DNA of 64,000 nucleotides. It comes from Lomentospora prolificans (taxonomy: Eukaryota; Ascomycota; Sordariomycetes; Microascales; Microascaceae). The DNA is taken from assembly GCA_029532625.1 (NCBI GenBank), contig JARFXM010000006.1, positions 1,240,001 through 1,304,000 on the forward strand, written 5' to 3'. The notes under the pieces were generated by a model that worked only from the letters and a program-made list of their open reading frames with translations, was not told the origin of the DNA and did no database searches. Every line of letters starts with the position of its first letter. Within the stretch, counting starts at the first letter, position 1. Below, one piece after another: positions 49,001 to 60,976 of the stretch. The position numbers and the translations under genes were made by a program.

Positions 49001-52000
49001 GCCACATGACATCTCTGAGGCCAACCCGCGCCTGGTTGCATCAAGGGATATTGTGTGGATTGATTATTCAGAGTCATGCAATAAAACCCTTGCCGCTCAC
49101 TGTTGACTTGTTCCATCTCACGATTACCCTGCGAGGCAGACTGCTTGTATATTCCTACGATTGAGCCACAAGAGGGCCTCCACACGCACGCTCATACATT
49201 CACGCACACCACTCACGCACAAAACTGCCCAGTCGAGGCGGCAATATATATGATCCGTGGCGTATACTTGGCTGAGCGATGCGGTGAGGCATGTGCCGAG
49301 GCTGGTTGTTACGTGAACGGAGGCGTTGATGGAGGGGTGTGGATGCAGCGGCACAGCAGAGCACGACTCGCACGCAACATCGCACTCGAGCTAAAGGTGC
49401 GGATCCCGCCCGTTGGAATTTATTGGTATGGTCGGATTTTGCTGGATTGGAAACTGCACTCATACGTTGTACGAACGGCTCGGAGGGGGCTGCAACGGGA
49501 ATGAATTCTATTCTTGCCACGGCATTTGACGGAGAAAGACGGTCGCTCGACCTGTAGGAGCGGCCAGCGAAATTACCTTGTTGTTGGCATGCAGAGATAT
49601 TTTTGATTTATCTCTTCCAATTCGCGCATTGCCTGTTCGAGGCCATGACGGCGACTTATTATCATCTGCCCGTCGCTTGAGACCGGCCAACCGGGCTGCA
49701 ACGAATACCAACCACTGCTGTTTTTGCTTTTTCTCTTTTCTCTTTGCTTTTCGTTTCTCAGCCCATTCCGGGTTAACAAGAGCTGTGCCAACTTGCGCAA
49801 GAGATAGGGACGGAGGCGAGCACCGAGGCGGGCTGCGTTGAGCTGCACTTCGTGCCGTCTTCGAAGTTGGACGCATGCCCACTGCGGCTAGTCTCGCAGG
49901 CATGCAGGGTTTTGAAAGAGGGAAGAGCGGAAGCGATCAGAGGCAATACTTACCTTTTCAGTCAATCGCTAGCGGTGAGGAACGAACGAATGCTGCGGCC
50001 CCTTAAGCCTGGGTGGAAGCTGCCCATCCTCATCCCTATCGACGGCCACTGCAGGCAAGCGAGTTCGTCCTTGGATGCGAGGGCGCCGGATTCTTGGTTT
50101 AGCGGGGAGAGGGCCCTGGGTTTGCGCCATCAGGCCTACACTCGCAAGCCTCGATTCGCGGGGGGAGCTGCAGTGGTGTTTCTCGTTTTCATCGAAGTTT
50201 CAACGCACTCAGAGTACATCCCATCCCGTTCCAAGCGAAGGAACTGAAAAATAGAGAAGGAGTTCCTCCGCCAGCCGACTGATGGACGGCCCGATCCCCG
50301 CGAACAGGTTAACTGGTGTGAGGCGATAGCGTGAGGTAGGGCAGATCTGCATTAAGCGTCGAGAGAACGTGTCTACTGAGGCCGGCTTGCACGCCAGATA
50401 TGGCAGGATACCGTACTTGCATCACCATGAACCTTCAGGGGCTTTCGCTAGGAAGAGATATGACGCAGATGGCACACCAGGGTTACTCTTGGTCGCCTAG
50501 AAGGCACATGAATTCTCAACGCCCTGTCGTAATAGGCTTGCAGGTAGCGTTCGCTTAGAGCAAGATGCCTGGAGAAAAGGATCGGAGTTCCAGATGATTT
50601 CCGTTTGTTTCGGCGGTCGAGACCTCGATCCCCTTTCCCGGGAAAGAGGAAGGGGTTTAATCGCACAAGTCCGCATTTTTCTAACAATGTCTTGAACCTC
50701 CAGGTTGTGCGCGCGCACACGGACTCCTGCAGGGCCAGAACATGATACACTGATGTCCAGGCTCGCCTCGAGATCAAGATGTCGGTGCGTGGTCGAGTCA
50801 CGTGGAGGGTCCAGATGGAGGCGGGCATTTCCTGATAATTCAGACAAACCCGGAAAGCAGCCAAGTGGTCGAAGAATGTCCCATAACCCTAGTCAGCCAA
50901 TATCAATGCTGTAATCTAATTGCGACGCAAGACAAGGCGCCGTTTATAAAGAGGAATTTTCCTCCCATCTCCCGAACCTTGAGGATATCCATGCCAATGC
51001 CCGGAATTGGTTCAGAAGGTGTGGGGCCTGGTGTGGTTCGTGGCGTCCGTATCCCAGGCTATAACGCATCAGTCAATTGATCATTGAGCACTGTTTCTGG
51101 GGCTTCATGCCCCTCCTTGATGGAATTGATGTGTGTCGCCAGTCCCAAGTGGCAGCATTAACCTTTGGCCCTATATGCCAAATTTAGATCTCCCCAATCT
51201 CCCGCGCTGGATTGGCCCAGTGTCTCGACTTCATTCTTCTCATTCTTTCTCCCTCTAAATCCATTCCGGGGGCTATCGCCCTACTTACGGGTAGTGTTGA
51301 GTGTCTCAGCCGTACTTTCAGCTGTTATGCCACCTTCCATTTCATCTCCTGTACATCGGAGATACTACCCACATTTGATCAACAGATTAGCATTTTCTCC
51401 ATGTTTGTTCTTTTCACCTTGGCGCGACCCCTCGGCTCTCTTGCCTCGCAAACCACTCCATTATTTGTAAAACGATAGTATTTAGTTTGGTGCAAACTGT
51501 TCTGCCTCTCATTCAGCCTCTGAAAACAGCTCATACTCTAGCACCTTTCATCGCCAATATCCCCACAACCTTCCACCAAGGCTTAACTCCGCCAGTCGAG
51601 TGGATGCTGTACAAGTCTGTATGTCGGACATGGCGAGAAATGCCAGGCCTAAATCTTGCAACCAGGGTTCCCCTCGCTGGCTTTGCGATTTCCCCCACAC
51701 CCCTCCGTTCCCAATGACCTATGAGCCACCCCTCTCCCTGCCCCAACCCTTACCCTTTCCCAAGATCGCTGGTGCGCTGCAATTCGAGACACACAGCCAG
51801 CTGGCCAGCTGCGCTCGCTTGAGAAAGATGGAGGTCGCGCAGCTTGAAAACACGCCCCCTCCCACCCATTCTTCGAGAGTCTGTGAAGGATGAAAGGCTT
51901 AATACCACACTATCCACAACCTGCAAACCACATCTGGTCCACATCCAGATTCAGATGTTCTCACACGCCCTGCCCGCTTGGGCTTGGTCGTATAATAGGT

Positions 52001-54339
52001 AGTAATATAATACGAATGATACTAATGGGTCAAGCCCAGGGCATTCCGTGTCTCCAGCATGAGGTACTTCTCCTTCTGCCGCCTGCGCTGCTGGCCGGTA
52101 CAAAGTATTGCCAGAATGTGGAAGCTCCTTCTTCGAACACACTACAGGACCCCAAATGGGCAGGTTTATAGAGTGTCATTCATTCCTCCTCTCCCGTGTA
52201 TGGTACCAAATACAATACCGAACGTTCTAACTGGGCACGCTTCAGCAAAACCCGAGCTCACTTGCTACCACGTAAAGCAATGTCACATAGCTGGCCTGGT
52301 CAGGTATTGCTTCTGCTTTTTCTTGTTCTTCCCTCCCTTCCGCTAGGTTTCTCCTTTTTCTTTCTAGGTCGTTTCCTCCTCCCCATTCTAATTCTGTAAC
52401 CCCCCGGTGGCCCTTCCCTCCCCGTTACACCGCGATCCAACGTCCCACGCCAGAATACCCTGCCACGCCCATGTCCGTCCCATGCCGACGCCGGGGTACA
52501 GTAAACCCGAAGCAGGCAGCTTGGGGGCAAAGATCCGCCCACACCTGGATGTCACTTCGCCGTCCCTGACCAGGGCTCGTGCTCATCTGTTTCCCTCGTG
52601 GGTCATCAGGAGTTTCGATTAACGAAGCGTGCCCTGCCCATCCGGCTTGCTGATGACACGGGAAACGCAACAATAGCCCAAGAGAACAGGTGCTTGCGCT
52701 TCTCTTCAGCACTCGGTAAGGATACCCCCATTCCCACCCCCATCACCCCCAATCACCACCTTCCTTTCCACCACCAACTCTCAGTTTGCAAGGGTATGCT
52801 TCCGCTTCGAGTGCTATGACTGGGATAGGGAGTTGGGGGATGATAGGATTCTTTTTCCTTTTCCACAAGCAAATAGTTTCCAGCGTGCTACCCTACGCTG
52901 CACGTACGTCCCTAGTTCTTCGCTCTCACTCGGCCGGGCCCCCTTTGACTCGCCTCGGGTATCTAGGCTTGGACGTCGTCCCGCCCTTTCTTTCCCTTCC
53001 GCCTCTCGCTCTCATCTTGATCTTCGCTCGCCTCACCTCCCCTGTCATGCTAGTGGCATGGATCACACATTCCTCTTAGTAGGCCCATAGTTTGGTTTGG
53101 TTTGATTTGGTGATTTGATGGTTGATGCGCGCCAACATAGTCCTGGTTGGTCCAAGTGTCACCACTCCCCCCTAGACAAGCCCAAGTCTTTAGTCCCAAG
53201 CCTTACTTGGGTACCGCCATTGTCATTGCAAAAAGGGGAGCAGAACGAGAAGGTCCAAGTCGAAGATCCATACACGCCCCCCCCAAATGAGCAAGGAAGC
53301 TGGGGAACTCAACCCAGCGTGTCTTCCACGTTCATCGACCCTGTAGATACTTATTCAACTCAGTGCCCAACCAACACATTCATCCCTCCTACCTCTTCTC
53401 AACCTTACTTCTTCTCATGTTTAAAAAGAGTTGCACGTCTATAATCATAGCATCTACTTGCATTGCTTGGTTTTCTTCGAACAATATTCAAGCCATCTAT
53501 CATCCACTGTTGTAATTTGCCCTTGCTGGCGGCACCTCTTACTCACACCAAAACTCCTCGACCTTCTAGGGAATCATCTCTCAGGCTCGAAAAGCAGCAC
53601 CCAATCCTTTTTTACCTTCTAGCATCTTAGCACGGCATAGAACCAGCCTCAGATTCTTGCTCTAATAATTATTTTCTATCCCATTTTCGAACCTTCCCTG
53701 TCCGTCGAGAGCACACTCCGCCGGCGGTGCCTTGAGCTTGTGGCCGCGCAATTCTCACCCTCGGCTTCGATTGGCGCAAAATCCCTTCCCAGCATCTTTA
53801 TTAGTGCGAGGTCTCCATTTTACTTGGCCACAAGCAACACACTAACAACCACCCCTCCCCCCCAATTATTTGACGTCGGACATTTTATTCGAGTGGTTTT
53901 GTGCTCGTGATCCCGGTGGGGAACAGTACGTCCGGATATATATTGATTTGGGCCATCCTCCGGTGGCTTATATGAGTGGTTGGGCCAGCGATATCATCTT
54001 AACTTGAGCCCGGCCAAACCACTTCTCACCACCAACTTCAAGAATACCCCGCCACAACCTGGGTTGCTACTTTTCCTTTGCCTATCATTCGATCTGTTGA
54101 CGGCACAGCATTGGATCAGAACCAACGAACAATCACTAGCTACCCGTATATGAGAGCTAGGGTCCCCTCGTCTTCAAAAATCCCTGCGCCTACAACCACT
54201 ACTCTTTACAGAAATACATTGTAACTGCGATGCTCTAGTCATAACGACAGTCACTTATACACTAAGCAGTTGCATCTATCTCTATCCCATCACAGCACTC
54301 ACAACCGCCTCTCTAGAGATCACATTCGTCCCATTCGCA
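46082..54339. other. 8.3-kb gene-poor region
   Basis: No recognisable gene. Short frames throughout lack domains; a Lys-rich minus frame near 49508-49903 is the longest and is unsupported. The right 3 kb (51.2-54.3 kb) is strongly pyrimidine-rich with TTTGG-type repeats at 53092-53120 and TATA-like runs near 53935; it is probably the promoter and perhaps a long leader of the 2EXR gene. Confidence 0.5.
53092..53120 (+). repeat. TTTGG/TTTGATT short repeats
   Basis: A run of TTTGG and TTTGATT units in the upstream region of the 2EXR gene; degenerate. Confidence 0.5.
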
Positions 54340-55437
54340 ATGTCTTCATTTCCCTTCATCAAACTCCCTCCGGAGATACGCTCCATGATCTGGGAGTATG
54401 CTCTTCCGGAACCCCGCGTATTCGAGGTTCTCGACGCCCCTAATGCAAAGCAGAAGACGCCGCCTCAGACTGGCCTCATGTTTGCCAATATACATCACGA
54501 GCCTCCCCCTGCCCTTGCCGCTGTATGCCAGGAGTCTCGAGCCTTTGTGCTCAGGCACTACAAGCCACTTACGCTTTCCTCGACCACGAAGTATGTGGAC
54601 CTCTCAAGGGACATTCTTCTTCTAGAGCCATACCTCCTCGTCAAAAGACTTCTCCGGACCCTCCACTTCCTCAGCCAGATACCGCTCGTTAGGGATAACG
54701 TGGCGCACCTTGCTCTAGGAACGTCATATGGGATGCACACCGGGATATGCCACCCCGTGCTCAGCTGGAGAGTATCTAAGAGTAATATGTCGAAGTTACT
54801 CGCAAGGCTCGCAAAGCTTCCCAAGCTAAAGAAATTGCTTTTTGTGGTGCACCAAGAGTTCCAATTCGAGTTTGACTTTCGCTACACCTACTACTACGGC
54901 TCCAGCAACGTTATGCTACACTCACCAAACCACTACAACAACAACACTCCCCCGAGCAAGGGCGGCCTAAACTCTATATCTCCCTGGACCACTCCGACCG
55001 ATTCCATGTCTCCTCAGTCCCCTCAATCCCTCTCGCCTACTCCGCCTCCGTCAACGCAACACGCGCAACTCAACCAGCCGCCCGTGCAGTACAGACCACA
55101 GCTTGTGCATCAAGCGTACCGGTTTAAATTCGACATTGAGAGCAATATCAACTACCACTACAGGCGCCGACCGCACCATAACGAGTTCCTATACTACCCG
55201 CTGGCGATAGATGAGGACCGCGAGGATTACCTTGATAGTCTCAAGGAAAATTTTGAGGAGGAGGGGATGTGGTGTGACCCGTGGCCGACCAACGACGACT
55301 GGAGACGATTCAGACGAAGATTCACCAAGGCGCTTTTCATGACATATCAAGCCGACAAAGGCTCCGTCGGAGTGACGAAGCCGGCAAGCCTACCAATTTT
55401 GGAGGGCGCTTCTTTACTATGGCGGTATACGAAGTAG
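54340..55437 (+). CDS. 2EXR-domain fungal protein
   Basis: A single exon of 365 aa. It opens with the typical 2EXR pattern: FPFIKLPPEIRSMIWEYALP, then PRVFEVL, then PPALAAVCQESRAFVLRHY, and KYVDLSRDILLLEP. The family is very widespread in filamentous ascomycetes, often near accessory genes, and has no established biochemical function; the opening resembles an F-box-like helix (LPPEIRxxIW). The middle has LARLAKLPKLKKLLFVVHQE and a Tyr-rich segment (YTYYYGSS), followed by a Ser/Pro/Gln disordered part (about 215-255) and an acidic, aromatic C-terminal third. Start choice is simple: the ATG at 54340 is the first in frame. It stands alone, with about 8 kb of non-coding DNA to its left and nearly 5 kb to its right. 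Confidence 0.87.
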   Translation: MSSFPFIKLPPEIRSMIWEYALPEPRVFEVLDAPNAKQKTPPQTGLMFANIHHEPPPALAAVCQESRAFVLRHYKPLTLSSTTKYVDLSRDILLLEPYLLVKRLLRTLHFLSQIPLVRDNVAHLALGTSYGMHTGICHPVLSWRVSKSNMSKLLARLAKLPKLKKLLFVVHQEFQFEFDFRYTYYYGSSNVMLHSPNHYNNNTPPSKGGLNSISPWTTPTDSMSPQSPQSLSPTPPPSTQHAQLNQPPVQYRPQLVHQAYRFKFDIESNINYHYRRRPHHNEFLYYPLAIDEDREDYLDSLKENFEEEGMWCDPWPTNDDWRRFRRRFTKALFMTYQADKGSVGVTKPASLPILEGASLLWRYTK

Positions 55438-58400
55438 ACGTTATCTTTCGGCCTCTCCTTGGGGGCGGCAGCACTTTCTAGATAGCGAGAGCTGCCCAAC
55501 CAACCCGTTATTTTCTCTGGATGTCGTTAACAGTTCTACATCGTTCATTGTATTATTTTCTACCCAAAGAAATGGCGCGGTGTGTTCCAGCATTTGACGG
55601 GCATGTCATGGTTTACAGGCAAAAAGGGCTAAAAAAGCACAGGCGTTTCCAGGGGGTTGGAGAATGTGGGGAAGCATATCAATGGATATCAGGACAGGAT
55701 GGGAATTGGTATATCCAACACATAATTGTACGAGAGGGAGTTCATCTGCTAGAAAAGGACACTACTTGGCTACTACTACATTCGCTAATCACCAAAAGAG
55801 ATACCATGGTCATTTTTCTTTTAAACTCGCATTTCATAATATCTCAAAAGCGAAAGGTGTGTTTAACGTTGCAATCTGGGGAATCTTGTCAATGGTCGAT
55901 GCAGAGCATGGACAGTTTCTTGATACACCGCTCAGCATTCGTTCCGGGTTTAAACGGTCGATCGCTCTCGCAACGTTTTGGTTTTCCAGTGTACTTAGTA
56001 CCGTAACTACATGTCAAGTACGACAGTGAACCAGTCAAGTCCAGCCTCGCGGGACAGGAGGCTGGATGGGGCCAGAGCGGGTGGTACTGACGGATTGGGG
56101 TCAAACTCCAGCGGGGAGAAGGGGTGCCAGAGACTGCGCAAATACGCGACCAAGCCAAGGCTCAAGGGAGCCGGCCGATTGGTTTACGCTACGGCTAGGG
56201 ATAAAGAGCTGCGAGGATTTTCTGGGTATCGGGTGATTAGGTGTAGGGCATGCCCGGGTTTTAGGAAGAAAATGCGGGATCCAGCCACGGGCAAAGACCG
56301 GTAAAGAGCCTACGAAATGCGAGAGGCGAGGCAGGGGACCTGGGTGTATCCCCTATCGTAACGCCTGTGGCTGCTCCGGGTGAATCGCGAGGAGGGTGAT
56401 CACACACGTCAAACCCACTGGGGACCTTCGCGCGGGGGCGCCCATCAGAGGGGAAAACGAACATCAGTGAGGCCGGTCCGGATCACGATCCTCCACCCTG
56501 CATTCGCTCTCAGAAATGAAAACTGATGGGAGTTGACAATCGAGCTCCGTAGAGCAAACGAAAGGACCGATCCCAGCTTGTATATCAAGGGGATGGCCAT
56601 GCTGATCTCCGACCAGTCGCGATGCGATCAACGAGCTTCTTGTTAACGATTCGCTTAACGGTTTAGAGTTTCCAATACGCAACGCAGTTTGTCAGATCCT
56701 CGGCCAGATGCCAGGAAACTTGTGGTGTGATGTCGTGTTGGATTCGCGATCCCTCCCTTATTGACTGGGCCTGGTCGAGTGATACCTCTCTGCCTTTCTT
56801 TAGAGACACCCCCTGGGCACAAGAACCCGAGCTAAGCGGCAAAATCACAGTGCTGGCTCCCTGATATTTTGGCTTCATTCAAATTTCGCCGCCCGCTGCT
56901 TCGTTAATTCCCGAGTCCCCCCTAGGACGGTACTGCTGCGGCACTACGAAGTACAGGGTTGTTCCCTACCAGAATATAGAGCCTTTATGAACCCGTTTTT
57001 GGGGTAAGGAAGGTCGGATTGCCTGGATGGGCAAGAGTCTGCGCGCTCTTTGATGTTAGACCCCCGTTTCTAAGCCAACTTCAACGGCTTTGTGGTTATG
57101 GTTCGCATTTATCCGCCGCTTGTCGAGATTGGAAGTGGAAGGCGCCAGTTGTCCCGAGTCCCGGCGCCAGCCAGCCATTTTAGCGTTTGGGAACACGACG
57201 CTGATGGTGAGCATTGAATATATAGGGGCATAACTTTGGAACTTTTTAGTTGCCAGCTATCCCGTCCGGTACGCCTGCGGCCGCTCTGATCTTGCGGGCC
57301 CTTTGCTTTCTCTTCTACTTGATATCGGTTATACAATGGAGGTGGTGCGGCGCTCGATGACACCCAGCAACAATCTACAGATAACCCCCGTTTTCCTGGT
57401 GACTGGTGCGGATCCCAGAGCCTTTGCCTGCGGCTCTTGAGTTGTGGAGCCAACCAGTCTTAAGCGAGAATCAGCATTGAAGTCGTCGAGAGTCTAATTT
57501 GCGCTTGTTAAGCATGTTAGTTCAGATTTGGCGGTAGTGGACTCTTCCATGGGTTGCAACGCGTGGAGCATTTTCCAGACCACGCGTCGCACCTGGGGCG
57601 GGTACAGCGAAGTCGAGGGCTGTATGGAGCAGAGTGCAAGGATATGTTATGCATCATCCTAAAGGACATGCGTTTTCCTCGGGAAGCAAGAAGAGCTTGA
57701 TTTAGGTTGATAGTCTGCGAAGCTTCAGGGGATGCCATTGATCATTGATGCTGCCCATCAAGGGCTTTTTTCACTTAATATTACATGTAATCCGCATTTG
57801 CTTCGACACACCAAGTGCGGGAAGTGGGTGGTCCGGGGCCTTAAGCCCCTGCCCCTCGTGGGACCTCGCCTCGAGATGTGAAAGGGAACCTCTGGAAGCT
57901 CGTTTGATGATAGAATGAACTGACCCTGTGTAGAAAGTCCGATGGATTTTTGGGGTATCAATCCTTTTTAGGCCGAGATTCCGCGGGTTTCTCAGGGCCA
58001 TATCTCGGTGGTATCTTTGTCATTCACGTGGACAGCTGGCGTGTTGAACAACTTTACACTCAGTTAATCGGCTCGATACCCATACCAAGCCCGCACGCGA
58101 GTCCAAGATTCGCCTCATCGGTCATCATCTGGTCAGCTTGACCGGTGCTACCCTCAATATCGATAGAGGCATGAACCTTCCACCTCCGGAATCGAACTGC
58201 CTCTTTTTCCGCATGCTCGTTTTTCCACGCCCGTATTACGCGAGATGCCATCAACCAGGTGTTGCTAGGCTCACCCGCGCCATATTGCCCTAGCTCGCCA
58301 CGCGTAAGCGAACCACGCCTACTTTCGTATCCGCTCCTTTCCCACATGCATGGATGGCGAACAAGTGCTCCCGGAGATTGTCGGCGGGGCCTCGGTTTTT

Positions 58401-60113
58401 TGACACTTGCTAAAACGGCCACACAGCTTCCTATCTGAATCCCTGTTCGGGAAGGCCCTTGGGGTGTTTTTCTTTTATCACCAATGCGTTGCTACAAAGC
58501 ACCCCGTCAGCATAGACTACATAACGTCAGATAGAGTACCAGACCTGATGGTTGTGATGAACGGCGTCACCGTGGAAGCTCTATCTAGAAGGCAGCTCCA
58601 CCCACCTTCGAGGCCCGTTCCAGTCATCTGGGAACACGCGACTCATTCCCACATGACTGTATAGCCAACAGGGAGTATCTGTGTCTTATTCCTTGACTTC
58701 AGGTGAACAGACGAAGGACAAGGGCAACATGCCTGATCCACCTACCTCCACCAGGGATACCTCAGTAAGCCATCCCCGGCCTAGCCAGGCCCAGCCAAGC
58801 CTCGCTATTCTAGCGTTCGCATAGCGCCCGCAGATTTATCTCGCGTACCTCTCCCCACGCATTACCGACCGGATGCGCTGTCATGCAATTGCTGGATGGA
58901 GGAGGTCGAGCTCCAGAGCCCTAGCCATGTTAGGGTGAACCTCAATCCCGCTACAACACTGGATCCCTTGTGTAGGCCAGGTTGTGGAGCGCGCCACCCT
59001 CTGCACAATCACACGCCCGCACCCTCCGAACAAACCCCGGTTCAGTGACCGGATCCATCTCCAGCATTTTGCACCAATACGAAAAATTGCATCTGACAGG
59101 GCTTGATCTAAATACAGAACTAAGTGTGGCAGCTCATTTATTTCTTATCCATAACATCTTATCATTCCGCACGTTCCTTTATATTCGATATCTGTTCTTA
59201 CTTTCTCCTGCATCGTGACTTGTGCTCCCTTTGAGTTGTCGCAGTCCAAGCGAGCCCCGAGTTTTGGTCTGGCCACCTCTTGTCATCAACATCATCAACT
59301 CGGAGTCTCGCTCGCGGCTTTGTCTAACCAAAAGGAAAGCATCTATTCGAAGCCCTCTTCAAGGGTACGTGAGATCCAGGGCTTGGCAGGTCAAAGGAGC
59401 CAGGCAGGTGTAAAAGCGCGCTATGCCCGGAAGAGCTGATTGGTGACGGAGATGGCTGAGCCGCAGCGCAAGGGCCCCCTGCCGTGGCCGCACCCACCCA
59501 TGTCAACTGATATCGTGCACTTCGTGCACTGGTTCACGCATTCCAACTTGGCCTCGTTTCGCTTGCAGGTTTCTGTCGAAGGACCGGAAATTTGAAGCAG
59601 TGTGGGCATATCGTCTGATGTTTGACAAGCCCGTCCTTGCTGTCATTTCCTTTATTTGTTCATCCCAAATCTGATACAAGGGGGGCCCCTCGAACCCTGA
59701 ACCCTTGGCTTTACGGTATGGCGGTAAAGGAGCGGAATATTCTAATTTTACAAGGTGCTACCTGATAAGAGGCCAGCAATATTCATGGTTTGGAGATAAA
59801 AATAAAATATACCAATTGATCCTTGTCGGCCACGCGGGGAGCATTCACAAAACCTTGAGCACGATGCAACTTTAGTGATCTTGACAAGAAATATGCATTT
59901 CACCTAGGCAATCACACCTATATACAAAGGAATAATCCTAAACGTGAAGGAACAGCTCTTGAACAATAATCTCGAGGTAAAATCCGACTTGAGGAAAAGT
60001 TTGGGGGGTATCACCGCTTGAGACCCATGTAATTCGAGAACAACCCCACACAACGGTAGCAGAGAGATGTATCCAAATGAAGCTAAACGAGGAGTGAAGA
60101 ATAGGGTCGACGA
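55438..60113. other. 4.7-kb gene-poor region
   Basis: No domain-bearing frame. An ORF at 55521-56006 directly follows the 2EXR gene and is probably 3' flank. A minus frame at 58060-58344 reads somewhat protein-like but is unsupported (separate low-confidence entry). Confidence 0.5.
58060..58344 (-). CDS. Possible 94-aa protein (weak)
   Basis: Minus-strand frame from the ATG at 58344 to a TGA at 58060; the frame stays open upstream to 58422 without a further ATG. Composition is mixed and not low-complexity (MWERSGYESRRGSLTRGELG; NTWLMASRVIRAWKNEHAEK), which makes it look more like protein than neighbouring frames. No family or splice partner is recognised. Confidence 0.2.
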   Translation of the reverse strand, partial: WERSGYESRRGSLTRGELGQYGAGEPSNTWLMASRVIRAWKNEHAEKEAVRFRRWKVHASIDIEGSTGQADQMMTDEANLGLACGLGMGIEPIN

Positions 60114-60879
60114 TCAGTCTCGGGCCTCCCTGGACTGAGCTGCCAGGCGGCCAACTAGCTCCACGGGGTACGTGATGGCTACGTTGTAAGATTCGCCTGA
60201 AACCAGTTTGTTAGTGGCGAAGGACTCCCCGGGCCATCGACGGATGTGGTGCACCCGACCGATCGGAGCGTTTAATGATGGGCAGGGCCAGCCTGGCAGT
60301 TTAACTTACCATCCCACCAGAAGAGCTCGTAGTCATCATCATTGGTGTTCTCCGCGAGCCATTGTCCCCCACCAACCCACTGAATCTCGGCGAAACCATC
60401 CTCGTCGACCTCGCCAATCTCAAAAAAGGCACCTCTACTACGGCTCTCCGAAAGAACGACGCGACGCACACCGTCGTCCTCGTCGCCGTCCAAAGCGACA
60501 TAAGACTCTGTGTCGTCTTCATCTTCAGTGCCCTCACCGCCGATAGTGATGCGAACACTGTTGCGGACTTCAGGCGACTCGTCATCAACGTCAACAAAGA
60601 CGGCTTTCCGGCTGTTGCCGAAAAAGCCAAGCCTGTTGTCTCTGATGCTCACCGCACCGCCGCTGAAGGGAGCCCTTGCGGTTCCACTGTAGGAGATGAG
60701 GCGTGGTGATTAGTTTGATTGTCTGCATGTTTACAGAGCACAGGCAACGCAGGTTTGAAGGCATACTTTGCGATTCTGAGCTCGTAGCGGCTAAACGCGC
60801 CGCGGTCTCGTGCGTTGAGCTCGATGGGGCTGGCAATGGCCGAGAAGACGAGAAAGGAGAGCGCCGAGAGAAACTTCAT
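60114..60879 (-). CDS. Small secreted acidic protein, unknown function
   Basis: Minus-strand exons 60879-60767, 60686-60310 and 60196-60114 (introns 80 and 113 nt; donors GTATGC and GTAAGT) give 190 aa. Residues 1-17 form a clear signal peptide (MKFLSALSFLVFSAIASPIE), and the mature protein lacks membrane spans or a GPI signal, so it should be secreted. The body is rich in Asp, Glu and Gly (GGEGTEDEDDTESYVALDGD) and has regular hydrophobic/aromatic positions (GFAEIQWVGGGQWLAENTND, DYELFWWDG), suggesting a beta-rich fold. There are no cysteines, unlike many fungal effectors. No named family is recognised. Exon 3 encodes GESYNVAITYPVELVGRLAA and a short tail. Roles as a wall or host-interaction protein are possible but not shown. 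Confidence 0.8.
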
Positions 60880-60970
60880 GTTGATGAGTGTTTGGAAGGG
60901 AGAACTGGTAAATCAGCAAGACGGTGGGTTGAATGGAATGTGTAGGTAAGTGTATGTATTCGCTTCCTGA

Positions 60971-60976
60971 TATATA
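60971..60976 (-). promoter_or_regulatory. Candidate TATA box of the secreted-protein gene
   Basis: TATATA in a CTATATATC context on the minus strand, about 90 bp upstream of the ATG at 60879. Confidence 0.45.

Noticed and set aside
55521..56006. 161-aa plus-strand frame after the 2EXR gene
   Set aside because: No recognisable domain; starts 84 bp after the 2EXR stop and is likely 3' flank.
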